Source: Sphingomonas echinoides ATCC 14820 (GTDB lineage Bacteria; Pseudomonadota; Alphaproteobacteria; Sphingomonadales; Sphingomonadaceae). From it: a stretch of 64,000 nt of DNA. The stretch spans positions 1,163,256 to 1,227,255 of the forward strand of contig NZ_JH584235.1 in NCBI RefSeq assembly GCF_000241465.1, given 5' to 3'. Numbering within the stretch: the first letter of the stretch is position 1; the number at the start of each line of letters is the position of its first letter. The translations under genes and the position numbers were made by a program. Below are positions 42,497 to 51,903 of the stretch, piece after piece. The notes beneath the pieces are model-generated. The model was not told the DNA's origin, did no database searches, and saw only the letters and a program-made list of their open reading frames with translations.

Positions 42497-42739
42497 ATGA
42501 GCGACCGCCAGGCCATTTACGATACCGTCACCGCACAGATCGCACCTTTCAACAAAAAGGGCGTCACGCTGAGCGATGCGACGACCTTTCAGGGCGATCT
42601 CGAATGGGACAGCCTGACCGTGATGGATTTCGTCGCGGCGATCGAGGATGAGTTCGACATCATCATCACGATGAACATGCAGGCGGAAATCGAAACCGTC
42701 GGCCAATTGGTCGATGCCGTCGCGAAGCTGAAGGGCTGA
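42497..42739 (+). CDS. Acyl carrier protein of the sphingolipid locus (AcpR-like)
   Basis: An 80-residue acyl carrier protein. The phosphopantetheine site is LEWDSLTVMDFVAAIEDEF with Ser39. It differs from the usual fatty-acid ACP (WDSL instead of ADSL). Start ATG at 42497 with AAGGA seven bases upstream. The spt gene begins five bases after its stop. In Caulobacter such a dedicated ACP sits beside spt and is needed for ceramide synthesis, so it probably delivers the acyl chain condensed by Spt. Confidence 0.92.
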   Translation: MSDRQAIYDTVTAQIAPFNKKGVTLSDATTFQGDLEWDSLTVMDFVAAIEDEFDIIITMNMQAEIETVGQLVDAVAKLKG

Positions 42740-42743
42740 TCCG

Positions 42744-44006
42744 ATGACCGATGCCGGCCTTGTGACCGAAAGCCTCCCCGCCGATCCCGCTACGATCGCG
42801 CCCGAGCGCGACCTGATGTCGAAGTTCGACGCGCTGATCGCCGAACGCCAGGCGCTGATCGACACCGGCGTGACCGATCCCTTCGCGATCGTGATGCAGC
42901 AGGTGAAATCCCCGACCGAGGCCGTCATCGCTGGGCGCGACACCATCCTGCTCGGCACTTACAATTATATGGGGATGACCTTCGACCCCGACGTGATCGC
43001 CGCCGGCCACGCAGCGCTCGACCAGTTTGGCTCCGGCACCAATGGCAGCCGCATGCTCAACGGCACCTTCCGCGACCATATCGAGGTCGAGGATGCGCTG
43101 CGCGACTTTTACGGCGTATCGGGCGCGATCGTGTTTTCGACCGGATACATGGCCAATCTCGGCATGATCTCGACGCTCGCCGGCAAGGGCGAATATGTCA
43201 TCCTCGACGCCGACAGCCATGCCTCGATCTATGATGGCTGCCAGCAGGGCAATGCCGAGATCGTCCGCTTTCGCCACAACAGCGTGGAGGATCTCGACAA
43301 GCGGCTCGGTCGCCTGCCCAAGGAGCCGGGCAAGTTGGTCGTGCTGGAGGGCGTCTATTCGATGCTCGGCGACATTGCGCCGCTGAAGGAAATGGTCGCC
43401 GTCGCCAAGAAGCATGGTGCGATGGTGCTGAGCGACGAAGCGCATTCGATGGGCTTTTACGGCCCTAATGGCCGCGGCGTGTATGAGGAACAGGGCTGCG
43501 AAGCCGATGTCGATTTCGTGGTCGGCACCTTCTCCAAATCGGTCGGCACGGTTGGCGGCTTCTGCATTTCCAACCATCCGAAGTTCGAGGCGATCCGCCT
43601 CGCTTGCCGTCCCTATATCTTCACCGCCTCGCTGCCGCCGTCGGTCGTCGCCACCGCCGCCGCCTCGATCCGCAAGCTCAAGCACGCCCACAAGAAGCGC
43701 CAGCAATTGTGGGAGAATGCGCGATCGCTGCATGGTGGGCTGAAGGCATTGGGCTTCAAGCTCGGCACCGAAAACCCCGACAGCGCGATCATCGCGATCA
43801 TCCTCAACGACCAGGAACAGGCCGTGGCGATGTGGCAGGCGCTGCTCGACGGCGGGCTGTACGTCAACATGGCGCGCCCACCGGCGACGCCTGCTGGCAC
43901 CTATCTGCTGCGCTGCTCGCTCTGCGCCGAACATACGCCCGCGCAGATCGCCACGGTGCTGACGATGTTCGCCGCTGCAGGCCGTGCCACCGGTGCGATC
44001 GGCTGA
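42744..44006 (+). CDS. spt: Serine palmitoyltransferase
   Basis: PLP-dependent alpha-oxoamine synthase that condenses serine with an acyl thioester to 3-ketodihydrosphingosine, the first sphingolipid step. 420 residues, the length of the Sphingomonas paucimobilis soluble homodimeric enzyme. Key residues are at the same numbers as in that structure: H159 in DADSHAS, D231 and H234 in SDEAHSMGF, K265 in GTFSKSVGTVG; MARPPATPAGTYLLR carries the substrate Arg. LLGTYNYMGMTFDPDVI and NGSRMLNGTF are family blocks. Expressed together with acp. Confidence 0.97.
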   Translation: MTDAGLVTESLPADPATIAPERDLMSKFDALIAERQALIDTGVTDPFAIVMQQVKSPTEAVIAGRDTILLGTYNYMGMTFDPDVIAAGHAALDQFGSGTNGSRMLNGTFRDHIEVEDALRDFYGVSGAIVFSTGYMANLGMISTLAGKGEYVILDADSHASIYDGCQQGNAEIVRFRHNSVEDLDKRLGRLPKEPGKLVVLEGVYSMLGDIAPLKEMVAVAKKHGAMVLSDEAHSMGFYGPNGRGVYEEQGCEADVDFVVGTFSKSVGTVGGFCISNHPKFEAIRLACRPYIFTASLPPSVVATAAASIRKLKHAHKKRQQLWENARSLHGGLKALGFKLGTENPDSAIIAIILNDQEQAVAMWQALLDGGLYVNMARPPATPAGTYLLRCSLCAEHTPAQIATVLTMFAAAGRATGAIG

Positions 44007-44056
44007 CCTGCCTCCACCGCCTGTTCAATAATGTTCCCTTGGGCTAAATAGCTGAC

Positions 44057-46012
44057 ATGAGCGGGACAGTGGCCGAGGCAACCGAAGCGGATGCGCCTGG
44101 CGCAGCCTGGCGCACCGTCACCTTGGTCGTGGTGGCGGTGCTGGGGGCGCTGGTGCTGGTTGCGCTCAACCTGACGCTTGCAGAAGCGAATCGGCAGCGC
44201 GACCGCGCGCTGAAATTGCAGACGCACAGTTACGAGGTGATGATCCTCTCGGCCAATCTGGCCGGGACGATGGCGCATGCCGAGGCGGCGCTGGGCCGCT
44301 ATGTCATCAGCGCCGATACCACGCTGGGCCAGGCCTATTCGGCCGACTGGCAATTGGCCGGGCAGCAATTGGCGCGGCTCGACCAGATCACGCACGACAA
44401 TCGCGAACAGCAGGTGCTGCTGAAGCAGTTGCGCCAGGCCTTCGAAGCGCGGCGCGAGGAATTGTCGCTCACCGCGCGCAGCACGCTTTATGGCAAGAAC
44501 GCCCAGGCGCTCGCACTGTTCTACAAGACCCGCGAATCGCCGTCGCTGACCAAAATCGACACCTTGCTCGACCAGATCGGAACGCAGGAACGCACCCTGC
44601 TGGCCAGTCGCACGGGCGACGCGATGAGTTCGGTCGCGCGCTCAAGCGCCATTGCCAGCGCCTTGTCGGTGTTCGGCGTCTTGCTCGTGCTCGGGGCGAT
44701 TGCGCTTGGCTGGCTGACGGTCACGGCACTTGGCCAACGCGCGTCCGCCCGCGCCGAAGCCGAGGCCGAGCGCGACCGCGCGGTCGAGCTGGAAGCGGCG
44801 GTCGCCCGCGCATCCGCTGTGCTGCTGGCGCAGGAAAGCAAGTTGCGCCAGGTCCAGAAGATGGAGGCGGTCGGCCAGTTGACCGGAGGCATCGCGCACG
44901 ATTTCAACAATATGCTGGCGGTCGTTCTGGGCGGTCTCGAACTCGCCAAGCGGCAGATCGACGGTGATCCCGCCGCCGCGCGCCGCCATATCGACAATGC
45001 TGCCGACGGTGCCAATCGCGCCGCCGCGCTGACCCGGCAATTGCTCGCCTTCTCGCGCGAAGAAGCGCTGCGGTCAGAGCCGCTCGAGCCGGTCGCGCTG
45101 GTCAAGGGCATGTCCGACTTGCTCGACCGCACGCTCGGCGACGGCATCAAGGTTACGGTCAACGCCGCCAATGACGCAGCATGGCTGGTGCGGTCGGATC
45201 GGCACCAGCTTGAAAACGCCGTCCTGAACCTCGCCGTCAATGCCCGCGACGCGATGAACGGGCGCGGCCAGTTGACCATTACCGCTGCCGCCGAAACGTT
45301 GGCCGAAGGTGCGGTCGGCACGTGCCGCGCCGGGGAATATGTCGCGCTGAGTGTTACCGACACCGGCTGCGGCATGACGCCGGAGCTGCTGGAGCGCGTA
45401 TTCGAACCCTTCTTCACCACCAAGCCCGCCGGCAAGGGCACCGGCCTCGGCCTCAGCCAGGTCTTCGCCTTTGTCCGCCAGGCCGAGGGCGAGGTTGGAC
45501 TGCGTTCGGAGGTCGGGCGGGGCACCACGGTTACGATCTATCTTCCGCGCTATGCGGACGGCACCGTTGCTGAGCCGCATTCCGAAAATGCCGCGATCGA
45601 CCTGCCCGACACCCCGACGCTGGACATCCTTGTCGTGGAGGATGATCCGCGCGTTCTGACCGCGACGATCGGTGCCCTGCGCGAACTCGGGCATCGCCCC
45701 GTTGCCTGCAGCGATCCGCTTGCGGCTCCGGCGGCGCTCGATCAGCTCGCGCATGTCGACCTGCTGATGTCCGACGTGCTGATGCCGGGGCAAACCGGCC
45801 CCGAAATGGTCGCGGCGCTCCAGCATCGCCACACCGATATGGCGGTGCTGTTCGTCACCGGTTATGCTGGCGAAGCCGGTGGTGAGGTCGAATTTGGCGG
45901 CCATCACGTCCTGCGCAAACCCTTTACCCTGGCCGGGCTCGAACGGGCGATTGCCGCAGCGCTGGACGCGCGATCGGCACGCGCCGCGCCCACCGCAGTC
46001 GCCGCCGAATGA
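44057..46012 (+). CDS. Hybrid histidine kinase with CHASE3 sensor
   Basis: A 651-residue membrane hybrid kinase. TM1 is at about residues 20-42, TM2 at 195-218; between them lies a helical periplasmic CHASE3-like sensor ([31 protein letters not shown]). A coiled coil leads to the H-box [19 protein letters not shown] with H281, followed by ATPase motifs [46 protein letters not shown]. The receiver domain has D573 in [14 protein letters not shown] and K near the C-terminus. It is transcribed from spt towards lptF; signal and output unknown, and no response regulator gene is adjacent. Confidence 0.9.
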   Translation: MSGTVAEATEADAPGAAWRTVTLVVVAVLGALVLVALNLTLAEANRQRDRALKLQTHSYEVMILSANLAGTMAHAEAALGRYVISADTTLGQAYSADWQLAGQQLARLDQITHDNREQQVLLKQLRQAFEARREELSLTARSTLYGKNAQALALFYKTRESPSLTKIDTLLDQIGTQERTLLASRTGDAMSSVARSSAIASALSVFGVLLVLGAIALGWLTVTALGQRASARAEAEAERDRAVELEAAVARASAVLLAQESKLRQVQKMEAVGQLTGGIAHDFNNMLAVVLGGLELAKRQIDGDPAAARRHIDNAADGANRAAALTRQLLAFSREEALRSEPLEPVALVKGMSDLLDRTLGDGIKVTVNAANDAAWLVRSDRHQLENAVLNLAVNARDAMNGRGQLTITAAAETLAEGAVGTCRAGEYVALSVTDTGCGMTPELLERVFEPFFTTKPAGKGTGLGLSQVFAFVRQAEGEVGLRSEVGRGTTVTIYLPRYADGTVAEPHSENAAIDLPDTPTLDILVVEDDPRVLTATIGALRELGHRPVACSDPLAAPAALDQLAHVDLLMSDVLMPGQTGPEMVAALQHRHTDMAVLFVTGYAGEAGGEVEFGGHHVLRKPFTLAGLERAIAAALDARSARAAPTAVAAE

Positions 46013-46102
46013 TTTCGTAGCTGACGGACGGCACACACACCGATATAGCCGCATCATGCGGGTTCCCCCTCCCCTCCGGCCAGAGGCCAGCTTCCTCCCA
46101 TC

Positions 46103-47314
46103 ATGAAGTCCATCGACCGCTACATGGCCCGACTGATCGCGGTGCCGCTGTTCTCGACACTGGTCATCTTCGCGATGTTGCTGGTGCTCGACCGCATGTT
46201 GCGCCTGTTCGACTTCGTGGCGACCGAGGGCGGCCCGGTCAGCGTGGTATGGCGGATGCTCGCCAATCTGCTGCCCGAATATGTCGGGCTCGGCATTCCA
46301 GTCGGGCTGCTGCTCGGCACGCTGCTCGCCTTCCGCAAGCTGGCGACGTCCTCCGAGCTCGACGTGATGCGCGCCGTCGGCATGAGCTATCCGCGGATGC
46401 TGCGCGTGCCGTATATGTATGCGATCACGCTCGGCCTGCTCAACTTTGCGATCGTCGGCTTTGTGCAGCCCGATGCGCGCTACAATTACGAAAAGTTGCG
46501 CTTCGAATTGCGCACCGGCGCGCTGGGTGCGTCGATCAAAGTCGGGGAATTCACCCATTTCGGCAACAACATGACGCTCCGGATCGAGCAGAGCCATGAC
46601 AATGGCCGCAAGCTCTCGGGCATCTTCCTGCGGCGCGACGACGGCAAGGGTGGCTCGATTGCCGTGACTGCCGCCAGCGGACAATTCTTCGCGATCGACA
46701 ATCCCGACGAAATCATTTTCCGCCTGAACGATGGTACGCTGATCCGCACCGAAGCGGGCGTTGCGTCGCCGCGTGTGCTGCGCTTCACCGCGTTCAGCTT
46801 GCCAATCTCCCTGCCCAAGACCGAGAACTTCCGCATCCGCGGGGGCCAAAATCTGGAGCGGACCTTACCCGAACTGGTTCGCGTCGGCACCGATCACGGG
46901 GCGACCAAGGAGGAACGCGACACCAGCCGCGCCGCCTTCAACTTCCGCACCGCCGAGGTGCTCTCGATCCTGGTGCTGCCGCTGCTTGCGCTCGCACTCG
47001 GCATCCCCCCCAAACGCTCGACATCGGCGCTCGGCGTGTTCCTCGCGATCATCATGATCGTCGCCTATCACAAGGTGAACGAATATGCGCAGGCGGTGGG
47101 CGGCCTCGGCAAGATCGATCCGGTGCTGGCGATCTGGATTCCGTTCACTGTCTTTACCGGGCTGACGCTCTGGATGTTCTACACCATTGCCTTCGTCCCC
47201 GGCGGGCAACCGATCGGCGCGCTGGAGCGGGTCTTCTCCAAGCTCGGCAAGGCGATTGGCAAATTGATGCCCGGACGGCGCGACGCCAACCGATCCAAGG
47301 AAGCGGCGGCATGA
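46103..47314 (+). CDS. lptF: LPS export ABC transporter permease LptF
   Basis: Inner-membrane subunit of the LptB2FG transporter that extracts lipopolysaccharide. MKSIDRYMARLIAVPLFSTL and YVGLGIPVGLLLGTLLAFRK are family features; six TM helices flank a periplasmic beta-jellyroll (about residues 130-265: IKVGEFTHFGNNMTLRI and NPDEIIFRLNDGTLIRTE). 403 residues. Stop overlaps lptG (ATGA). Sphingomonads lack classical LPS and use glycosphingolipid instead, so the cargo is an open question. Confidence 0.95.
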   Translation: MKSIDRYMARLIAVPLFSTLVIFAMLLVLDRMLRLFDFVATEGGPVSVVWRMLANLLPEYVGLGIPVGLLLGTLLAFRKLATSSELDVMRAVGMSYPRMLRVPYMYAITLGLLNFAIVGFVQPDARYNYEKLRFELRTGALGASIKVGEFTHFGNNMTLRIEQSHDNGRKLSGIFLRRDDGKGGSIAVTAASGQFFAIDNPDEIIFRLNDGTLIRTEAGVASPRVLRFTAFSLPISLPKTENFRIRGGQNLERTLPELVRVGTDHGATKEERDTSRAAFNFRTAEVLSILVLPLLALALGIPPKRSTSALGVFLAIIMIVAYHKVNEYAQAVGGLGKIDPVLAIWIPFTVFTGLTLWMFYTIAFVPGGQPIGALERVFSKLGKAIGKLMPGRRDANRSKEAAA

Positions 47315-48408
47315 CCGCACTCGACCTTTTCCCCTCGCGCACCGTCGCGCTCTACATGGGCAAGATGTTCCTCACGCGCACCTTCGCTGTGCTGATGATG
47401 CTGGTGCTGGTGTTGCAGGCGCTCGACCTGCTGACCGAATCGGGCCACATTCTGGCGCATGCGGGCAATGGCCAGCCCGAGATCCTGCGCTATCTGTCGC
47501 TGCGCATCCCCGAAATCATTGCGCAATTCCTGCCCTTCTCGGTGTTGCTGGGCACGATCATCACGCTGTCCACGCTCAACCAGAATAGCGAAGTGATCGC
47601 GCTGAAGGCATCGGGCATGTCGGCACATCAAGTGCTCGCCCCGCTGTTGATCGCCAGCCTGGGCGTCGCCTTCATTTCCTTCACCTTCAACGACCGTATC
47701 GTCAGCCGCGCGACCGCCACGCTCGATCAATGGCAGAAGGTCGAATATGGCCCGGTGCCGGTAGACCGGGGCGACCGCACCAACGTGTGGGTGCGCGACG
47801 GCGACGATCTGCTGCAAGTCGATCAAGTGCGGGGACGCGGCGATGCGACACGCCTGTCGGGCATTACGCTGTTTGATCGCACCGGCGGCAATCTGGTCGG
47901 CATCATTACCGCCAAGACCGGCGTGCGGGTCGCGGGCGGCTGGAAAGTCAGCCCGGCAACACATTTTGACGTTGCGAGCGGAAAGTTGGCGAAGGTCGGA
48001 ACCGTGGTGATTGGCCGCGATGTGCGGCCCGATCAATTTGCGCTGTCGAACATCGATGCCAATGGGCTGTCGTTCGGCGCGCTGCGCGATACCATCGCTG
48101 ATCTGAAGGCCGGTGGTCGCCCGACCAAGGCGCTGGAGGGCGCGATGTGGCATAAGCTGGCGGGGCCGTTGTCCTCGGTGCTGATGCCGCTGCTGGGTGC
48201 CGTTGCAGCGTTCGGTCTGGCGCGATCGGGCAAGCTGTTCGTCCGCGCGGTGATCGGGATGATGCTCGGCTTCCTCTATTTCGTCGCCGACAATTTTGCA
48301 TTGGCGATGGGCAATCTTGGGGCCTACCCCCCGTTTCTCGCGGCCTGGGCCCCTTTCCTGCTGTTCTTCATGATCGGCGAAGCGGTGTTGATCCGCACCG
48401 AGGAATAG
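47311..48408 (+). CDS. lptG: LPS export ABC transporter permease LptG
   Basis: Partner permease of LptF. 365 residues, same fold: FPSRTVALYMGKMFLTRTFA, LLGTIITLSTLNQNSEVIAL, ATLDQWQKVEYGPVPVDRG with the periplasmic jellyroll, and LSSVLMPLLGAVAAFGL near the end. Start ATG overlaps the lptF stop, so the two subunits are made in equal amounts. The downstream boundary is a promoter region for katE. LptB, LptC and LptA genes are not in the window. Confidence 0.95.
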   Translation: MTALDLFPSRTVALYMGKMFLTRTFAVLMMLVLVLQALDLLTESGHILAHAGNGQPEILRYLSLRIPEIIAQFLPFSVLLGTIITLSTLNQNSEVIALKASGMSAHQVLAPLLIASLGVAFISFTFNDRIVSRATATLDQWQKVEYGPVPVDRGDRTNVWVRDGDDLLQVDQVRGRGDATRLSGITLFDRTGGNLVGIITAKTGVRVAGGWKVSPATHFDVASGKLAKVGTVVIGRDVRPDQFALSNIDANGLSFGALRDTIADLKAGGRPTKALEGAMWHKLAGPLSSVLMPLLGAVAAFGLARSGKLFVRAVIGMMLGFLYFVADNFALAMGNLGAYPPFLAAWAPFLLFFMIGEAVLIRTEE

Positions 48409-48451
48409 CCTCGATAAAACGAGCGATCGTCGTATTTAATTCTCGCTCACC

Positions 48452-48477
48452 GAAACCCGTTGCGCTTTCAGGCCGTT
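48452..48477 (+). promoter_or_regulatory. Candidate EcfG-type promoter of katE
   Basis: GAAAC (48452-48456), 17 bases, then CGTT (48474-48477). The alphaproteobacterial general-stress sigma consensus is GGAAC-N16-17-CGTT, so there is one mismatch in the -35. Start of translation lies about 28 bases downstream. Confidence 0.55.
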
Positions 48478-48504
48478 AGATCCCCGCACAAGGCGAGGAT
48501 GATC

Positions 48505-50583
48505 ATGACCAAGGACACTGCCCTGAACGCCGGCACTGGCGGCGAAACCCATCAGGTGACGGATGACGAACATCCGGTACTCACCACCAACCACGGCATC
48601 CCGATCAGCGACAATCAGAATCAGTTGAAGGCGGGTGCAAGCGGCCCGGTGCTTTTGGAAGACGAGATTTTCCGCGAGAAAATCAACCATTTCGACCATG
48701 AGCGCATTCCCGAACGCATCGTCCACGCCCGCGGCAGCGCAGCGCATGGCTATTTCGAATGCACCGACAGCCTGGCCGACATCACCTGCGCCGACCTGTT
48801 CCAGAAAAAGGGCCAGCGCACCGAAGTGTTCGCGCGCTTTTCCACGGTCGCCGGGGGCGCGGGATCGGTCGACACGCCGCGCGACGTGCGCGGCTTCGCG
48901 GTCAAATTCTATACCCGCGAGGGCAATTGGGATCTGGTCGGCAACAACATCCCCGTGTTCTTCATCCAGGACGCGATCAAATTCCCCGACCTGATCCATT
49001 CCGTGAAGATGGAGGCCGATCGTGGTTTCCCGCAGGCGGCGTCCGCGCATGACACCTTCTGGGATTTCATCTCGCTGATGCCCGAGGCGACGCATATGGC
49101 GCTGTGGGCGATGTCGGACCGCACGCTGCCGCGCACCCTTGCCAATATGGAGGGGTTCGGCATCCACACCTTCCGCTTCATCTCGGCCGAGGGGAAGAGC
49201 ACTTTCGTCAAATTCCACTGGAAGCCCAAAGCCGGGCTTGCCTCGACGATCTGGGACGAGACTGTGAAGATCGCCGGTGCCGACCCCGATTTCCACCGTC
49301 GCGACCTGTTCGAGCGGATCGGCCGCGGCGATTATCCCGAATGGGAATTGGGCTTGCAATTGTTCGACGAGGATTTCGCCAGCAGCCAGCCGTACGACGT
49401 GCTCGACGCGACCAAGATCATCCCCGAGGAAGTGCTGCCGGTGCGCATCGTCGGCAAGATGGTGCTAGACCGCTATCCCGACAATTTCTTCGCCGAAACC
49501 GAGCAAGTCGCCTTCGTGCCGAGCCATGTCGTCCCGGGCATCGGCTTCTCCAACGATCCGCTGCTGCAGGGGCGCCTGTTCAGCTACACCGACACGCAAT
49601 TGTCGCGCCTCGGTTCGGTCAACTTCCACCAATTGCCGATCAACGCGGCCAAGGGGCGCGAAGGCTGCCCGTTCCTGAACCAGCAGCGCGATGGACACAT
49701 GCAAATGCAAGTGCCCAAGGGCCGGGCGAATTATGAGCCGAACAGCCTTGCCAAAGCGGGCGAGCCGGGTGGCGCGCGCGAGGACCCGGAAAACGGGTAT
49801 AAGACCTTCCCCGCGGACGAAGACGGGCAGAAGCTGCGGATCCGGCCGGAAAGCTTTGCCGACCATTACAGCCAGGCGCGGCTGTTCTTCCGCTCGATGG
49901 ACCCGGCCGAGCAAGCCCATATCGCCTCGGCCTTCGTGTTCGAACTTTCAAAGGTATCGATCGAGCATATCCGCATCGCGATGATGGCGAATCTGCGCAA
50001 CGTTGATGAGGATCTCGCGCAGCGCGTCGCCGACGGCCTAGGCATGAAACTGCCCAAGGCGTCCGCCACAGCGGCACCGGTGCTCGACATGGATCCCTCG
50101 CCTGCGCTCCGCATCATTCGCGGGCCGCTGGAGAAGGCGACGCTCGAAGGGCGGACGGTCGGCATTTTGTTCGCCGATGGCAGCGATGCGGGCGAACTCG
50201 ACACGGTGACCAAGGCGGTGAAGGCCGCAGGTGGGCACCCGCTGACCATCGCGCCCAAGGTCGGCGCGGTAAAACTGTCGGACGGCAGCACGGTGAAGGC
50301 TGATGCGCAATTGGCCGGACAGCCATCCGTGACGGTCGATGCCTGCGCGGTGGTGCTGTCCAAGGAGGGCTGCGCGATGCTGCTGAAGGAAGCGGCGGCG
50401 GTGCAATGGGTGATGGACGCGTTCGGGCACCTCAAGGCGATTGGCGCAAGTGCCGCGGCGCAACCGTTGCTCGACAAGGCCGGCGTCGAAGCGGATGAAG
50501 GCGTGACCGATCTCGACGGCTTCGTCGAGGCGGCCAAGCGCCGCTATTGGGACCGCGAACCCAAGGTGCGCACGCTCGCCTAA
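48505..50583 (+). CDS. katE: Large-subunit catalase (HPII/KatE type)
   Basis: Monofunctional heme catalase of the large-subunit clade. About 692 residues. [20 protein letters not shown] carries the distal His in [26 protein letters not shown] and KVDTRLFSY-equivalent [20 protein letters not shown] (proximal Tyr). The C-terminal flavodoxin-like domain ([20 protein letters not shown], then [18 protein letters not shown]) is typical of HPII. The start at 48505 is set by AGGCGAGG six bases upstream. A terminator follows. In related bacteria katE is a classical general-stress target, consistent with the EcfG-type promoter here. Confidence 0.96.
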   Translation: MTKDTALNAGTGGETHQVTDDEHPVLTTNHGIPISDNQNQLKAGASGPVLLEDEIFREKINHFDHERIPERIVHARGSAAHGYFECTDSLADITCADLFQKKGQRTEVFARFSTVAGGAGSVDTPRDVRGFAVKFYTREGNWDLVGNNIPVFFIQDAIKFPDLIHSVKMEADRGFPQAASAHDTFWDFISLMPEATHMALWAMSDRTLPRTLANMEGFGIHTFRFISAEGKSTFVKFHWKPKAGLASTIWDETVKIAGADPDFHRRDLFERIGRGDYPEWELGLQLFDEDFASSQPYDVLDATKIIPEEVLPVRIVGKMVLDRYPDNFFAETEQVAFVPSHVVPGIGFSNDPLLQGRLFSYTDTQLSRLGSVNFHQLPINAAKGREGCPFLNQQRDGHMQMQVPKGRANYEPNSLAKAGEPGGAREDPENGYKTFPADEDGQKLRIRPESFADHYSQARLFFRSMDPAEQAHIASAFVFELSKVSIEHIRIAMMANLRNVDEDLAQRVADGLGMKLPKASATAAPVLDMDPSPALRIIRGPLEKATLEGRTVGILFADGSDAGELDTVTKAVKAAGGHPLTIAPKVGAVKLSDGSTVKADAQLAGQPSVTVDACAVVLSKEGCAMLLKEAAAVQWVMDAFGHLKAIGASAAAQPLLDKAGVEADEGVTDLDGFVEAAKRRYWDREPKVRTLA

Positions 50584-50600
50584 TCAATGGGAAAACGAAA

Positions 50601-50637
50601 AACGGCTGCGGCGAGGAGACCCTCGCCGCAGCCGTTT
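50601..50637. terminator. Terminator between convergent katE and desaturase genes
   Basis: AACGGCTGCGGCGAGG and its complement CCTCGCCGCAGCCGTT form a perfect stem around a short loop, followed by TTGT. On the minus strand it ends in TTTCGTTTTC, so it can work in both directions. Confidence 0.92.
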
Positions 50638-50680
50638 TGTTGTCCGGCGCAGGGTGCGCGCCGTGAATGTCCGGGGCGGG

Positions 50681-51793
50681 TTAAGCGCGCCGCCCCATCG
50701 TGCTGCGCACCAGTCGCGCAACCAGACCGGGCAGCCCCGCATAATTCGCCTTATGATACGGCGAATCAGCACCCAGCGCGACGACCAGCCGACGATGCGC
50801 CTCCAACAGGTGATGATACGGCACGCCCGGCAGCAAATGATGCAGCGCGTGGAAGCGCAAGCCGACCGGTGCCCACAAGAGCGGCAGCGTGGCCGGCGGC
50901 GGCACGTTGACCGAATCGAGATATTGCGCAGTGACGGTCATCACTTCCCCGTCATTGTCCCACAGATGCGCGACCAGCGTGCGGATCTGGTTGAGGACAT
51001 AGACGCCCGAAGTGATCGCCAGCAGGATCGCGAATTTGCCGAGCGGAAACACCCCAGTAGCGACCAGCGCGACCAGCGTGATCGCCCAGACGCTGCATCC
51101 AGCCTCCAGCCACCGCCACTGCACGGCCGCCGCGCCCTCGGGCATGCGGCGCCGGAAGGCAGGATTGATCGACAAGGACGAGTAGCGCTCGATCAGCACG
51201 CGGCGCATGCCAGGTATCACCAGCGACAGCGGCGTCAGCACCGCATAGCGCACCAGCAACGCAACCGGTGCCAGCATCGAGGTCAGGATGAACACGGGCA
51301 GCGTCCACGGCTTCATCGAGGCGAGCGGCAGATATTCCGGGTCGTCGATCGTGCCGTAGCGCGTGCGCGCGTGATGCAGATTGTGGACGCCTTCATACAT
51401 GAACGAGGGCACCAGCAACGGAACGCCCGCAATGAGGTTCCAGCCCAAGCGGAAGCCCGGCAGCGCGGTATGCCGGATGTGCGTCACTTCGTGAATGAAG
51501 CTGCCCGCGCGATACAGCGCCAGCACCGCAACCACACCCGCCACGATCGCCCATCCGATCGATTCGACGCTCAGCGCGACCGCAAGCGCGCCATAGCCGA
51601 TCGCGGACGAGACCAGCAGGTCGGTCCAATAGATCGCCGGGTTGGGCGCGTTCAAATCGCGAGTCAGTTCCGCCGCAGTACGCAGCATCGCCTTGTCATC
51701 GGCAATCGTCGACAATCGCACGCGCGGTGCGATGTCAGCGGGCACCGCAGCGTCGCGCTGCAGGGAAAGCGAAGTGTTCATGGAGTGCGCCAT
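50681..51793 (-). CDS. Membrane fatty acid desaturase / hydroxylase
   Basis: An approximately 370-residue membrane protein with the three histidine boxes of the desaturase superfamily: FIHEVTHIRHT, VHNLHHARTRYG and LRFHALHHLLPGVPYHHLLE. Three to four TM segments flank them, for example IGYGALAVALSVESIGWAIV. It introduces a double bond or hydroxyl into a lipid chain; whether into fatty acid or sphingoid base is unknown. Divergent from the GNAT gene with about 110 bases between starts; a later start at 51781 (MNTSLSLQRD) is also possible. Confidence 0.85.
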   Translation of the reverse strand: MAHSMNTSLSLQRDAAVPADIAPRVRLSTIADDKAMLRTAAELTRDLNAPNPAIYWTDLLVSSAIGYGALAVALSVESIGWAIVAGVVAVLALYRAGSFIHEVTHIRHTALPGFRLGWNLIAGVPLLVPSFMYEGVHNLHHARTRYGTIDDPEYLPLASMKPWTLPVFILTSMLAPVALLVRYAVLTPLSLVIPGMRRVLIERYSSLSINPAFRRRMPEGAAAVQWRWLEAGCSVWAITLVALVATGVFPLGKFAILLAITSGVYVLNQIRTLVAHLWDNDGEVMTVTAQYLDSVNVPPPATLPLLWAPVGLRFHALHHLLPGVPYHHLLEAHRRLVVALGADSPYHKANYAGLPGLVARLVRSTMGRRA

Positions 51794-51903
51794 TGCAGGA
51801 AGATAGTGGCTAGATGGTGGCAGCAACAGGGGGGCAGTGGCACGCTTGACACCAGCCGCTGCACGCGAGACTGCTCGCTCGCTTTCCTTGAGGTGACCTG
51901 CCC

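Noticed and set aside
45074..46849. A 591-codon minus-strand frame opposite the hybrid kinase and lptF
   Set aside because: Shadow of two well-defined plus-strand genes; no domain or start signal.
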